DNA of 5,885 bases from assembly GCA_017420845.1 (NCBI GenBank), contig JAFQOC010000127.1:1-5885 (forward strand). The letters are read 5' to 3'. The DNA is from Clostridia bacterium (GTDB lineage: Bacteria; Bacillota; Clostridia; Oscillospirales; CAG-272). The position numbers and the translations under genes are program-made. Position 1 is the stretch's first letter; every line of letters begins with the position of its first letter. The notes beneath the pieces were generated by a model, which saw nothing but the letters and a program-made list of their open reading frames with translations, was not told the origin of the DNA and did no database searches. Below, piece by piece: positions 5,434-5,885 of the stretch.

Positions 5434-5443
5434 ATAATTACAC

Positions 5444-5462
5444 TTTGGGATCAGATCCCAAA
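5444..5462. promoter_or_regulatory. 19-bp operator-like palindrome at the start of the transcript
   Basis: TTTGGGATCAGATCCCAAA is a perfect palindrome with 9-bp arms about one central A, a few bases downstream of the predicted start at 5440. The one-base centre suits a dimeric repressor better than an RNA hairpin. No T-tract follows on either strand, so it is not a terminator. No regulator gene is in view. Confidence 0.6.
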
Positions 5463-5487
5463 AATTAGAACGAAAGGAAGTCCCCCC

Positions 5488-5885
5488 ATGAAGAAGCTGC
5501 TTGTAATCGCAATTCTCATGCTCGCCCTGGTGTTTACCGTAGTGGCCTGCAACGACGATCCCGTTGTTGACGAGACCACCGCCGATACCACCGTGGCCGA
5601 GAACCCCACCGAGGCTCCTACCGCAGAGCCCACCGACGAGCCCACCGCTGAGCCCACTGCTGAGCCCACCGATGAGCCTACCGCAGAGCCCACCGCTGAG
5701 CCCACTGCAGAGCCCACTGCTGAGCCCACTGCTGAGCCCACTGCAGAGCCCACCGAGCCCGAAACTGCGGATCCCATGGAGCCCGTGAACGTGTTTGATG
5801 CTGAAGATATTCAGACCGTCACCGGCGGTGATCCCAACAACATGACTCAGGATTGCCTGACCCTTGAGGACGGCTACATTCACGT
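5488..5885 (+). CDS. Lipoprotein with Thr-x-Glu-Pro repeat stalk, 3' end outside window
   Basis: The first 132 codons of an open frame are present with no stop. MKKLLVIAILMLALVFTVVAC is a standard lipoprotein signal with lipobox VVAC and Cys21. It is followed by an acidic Thr/Asp-rich stretch (22-44), eleven tetrapeptides of the form T-A/D-E-P (45-88), a closing TEP and then non-repetitive sequence from about residue 97 (MEPVNVFDAEDIQTVTGGDP...). The repeat segment is a flexible stalk that would hold the folded part away from the membrane and through the peptidoglycan. The folded domain has barely begun, so no function can be given; solute-binding, carbohydrate-binding or enzymatic domains are all found behind such stalks. 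GGAAG 7 nt upstream supports the ATG at 5488. It is divergent from the lipoprotein at 3590-5086 and probably belongs to the same cell-surface programme (inference). Confidence 0.87.
   Translation, partial: MKKLLVIAILMLALVFTVVACNDDPVVDETTADTTVAENPTEAPTAEPTDEPTAEPTAEPTDEPTAEPTAEPTAEPTAEPTAEPTAEPTEPETADPMEPVNVFDAEDIQTVTGGDPNNMTQDCLTLEDGYIH
5620..5751 (+). repeat. 12-bp minisatellite, 11 units, coding for TxEP
   Basis: Eleven in-frame 12-bp units of the pattern ACY GMN GAG CCY encode T-A-E-P (nine units) or T-D-E-P (units 2 and 5). Units differ mainly at synonymous third positions (ACC/ACT, GCA/GCT). Such arrays can expand or contract by slippage without breaking the frame. Confidence 0.95.

Larger units (their letters stand above)
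5087..5487. other. Divergent regulatory region between two lipoprotein genes
   Basis: This 401-bp AT-rich spacer contains no credible gene. From left to right it holds a hairpin at the minus-strand ribosome site (5098-5122), an 8-bp palindrome ACACGTGT (5131-5138), a strong minus-strand promoter (5184-5212) and short direct repeats AGATTCC (5214, 5227) and TTTGTTCA (5256, 5278). It then holds two possible plus-strand promoters (5306-5334 and 5405-5433), an A-tract run (about 5375-5400) that may act as an UP element, and a 19-bp palindrome just after the second start point. The density of signals suggests that both lipoproteins are regulated. Confidence 0.8.

Noticed and set aside
5444..5462. 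Terminator at the palindrome
   Set aside because: The centre allows no proper loop without opening the inner pairs, and no T-run follows on either strand.
5371..5883. Minus-strand frames rich in Gly-Ser-Leu and Gly-Ser-Ala-Val repeats
   Set aside because: The repeats are only the reverse reading of the TxEP minisatellite, and the frames run through the promoters of the real gene.

Overview
The window looks like a chromosomal stretch from a low-to-moderate-GC Firmicute, most likely a gut-type Clostridia (Oscillospiraceae/Christensenellales-like). This is inferred from G-rich Shine-Dalgarno sites, near-consensus sigma-A promoters, lipoproteins with long Thr/Asp/Glu linkers, GC-rich coding next to AT-rich spacers, and a tRNA gene that encodes its own CCA. 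No phage, IS, CRISPR or restriction genes are visible.

Left part (1-2020, all minus strand): the first 17 bases are the 5' end of a tRNA-Leu gene that runs out of the window, with its own promoter at 32-60. To its right is a tightly packed two-gene unit, a HAD-family phosphatase (1071-1793) followed by an EamA/DMT-type permease (80-1060). The HAD stop codon touches the permease ribosome binding site. To the right again is a complete tRNA-Leu(GAG) gene (1936-2020) with a near-perfect promoter (2045-2073). The tRNA is followed by a terminator built into a perfect 26-bp inverted repeat that also contains the tRNA 3' end. The HAD-permease pair is thus sandwiched between two tRNA-Leu genes on one strand and shows no convincing promoter of its own.

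Middle (2021-3582): a divergent promoter at 2172-2200 drives a 414-residue MFS permease of FucP/FHS type on the plus strand. It ends at a strong, probably bidirectional terminator shared with the convergent lipoprotein gene.

Right part (3583-5885): a 498-residue lipoprotein on the minus strand and a second, truncated lipoprotein on the plus strand are transcribed divergently from a 401-bp regulatory region. The first has three motifs in the order seen in GT-B sialyltransferases/polysialyltransferases (SDG, HP, S-T), which is unexpected for a secreted lipid-anchored protein. The second has a 12-bp minisatellite encoding a Thr-x-Glu-Pro stalk and leaves the window just as its folded domain begins.

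All six promoters found have a 17-bp spacer. The MFS promoter and the minus-strand lipoprotein promoter share a 20-bp block (19 identical) that spans the -10 box and the predicted start point, which suggests common control. The most worthwhile leads are this shared element, the sialyltransferase-like lipoprotein, and the palindrome that fuses the tRNA 3' end to its terminator.
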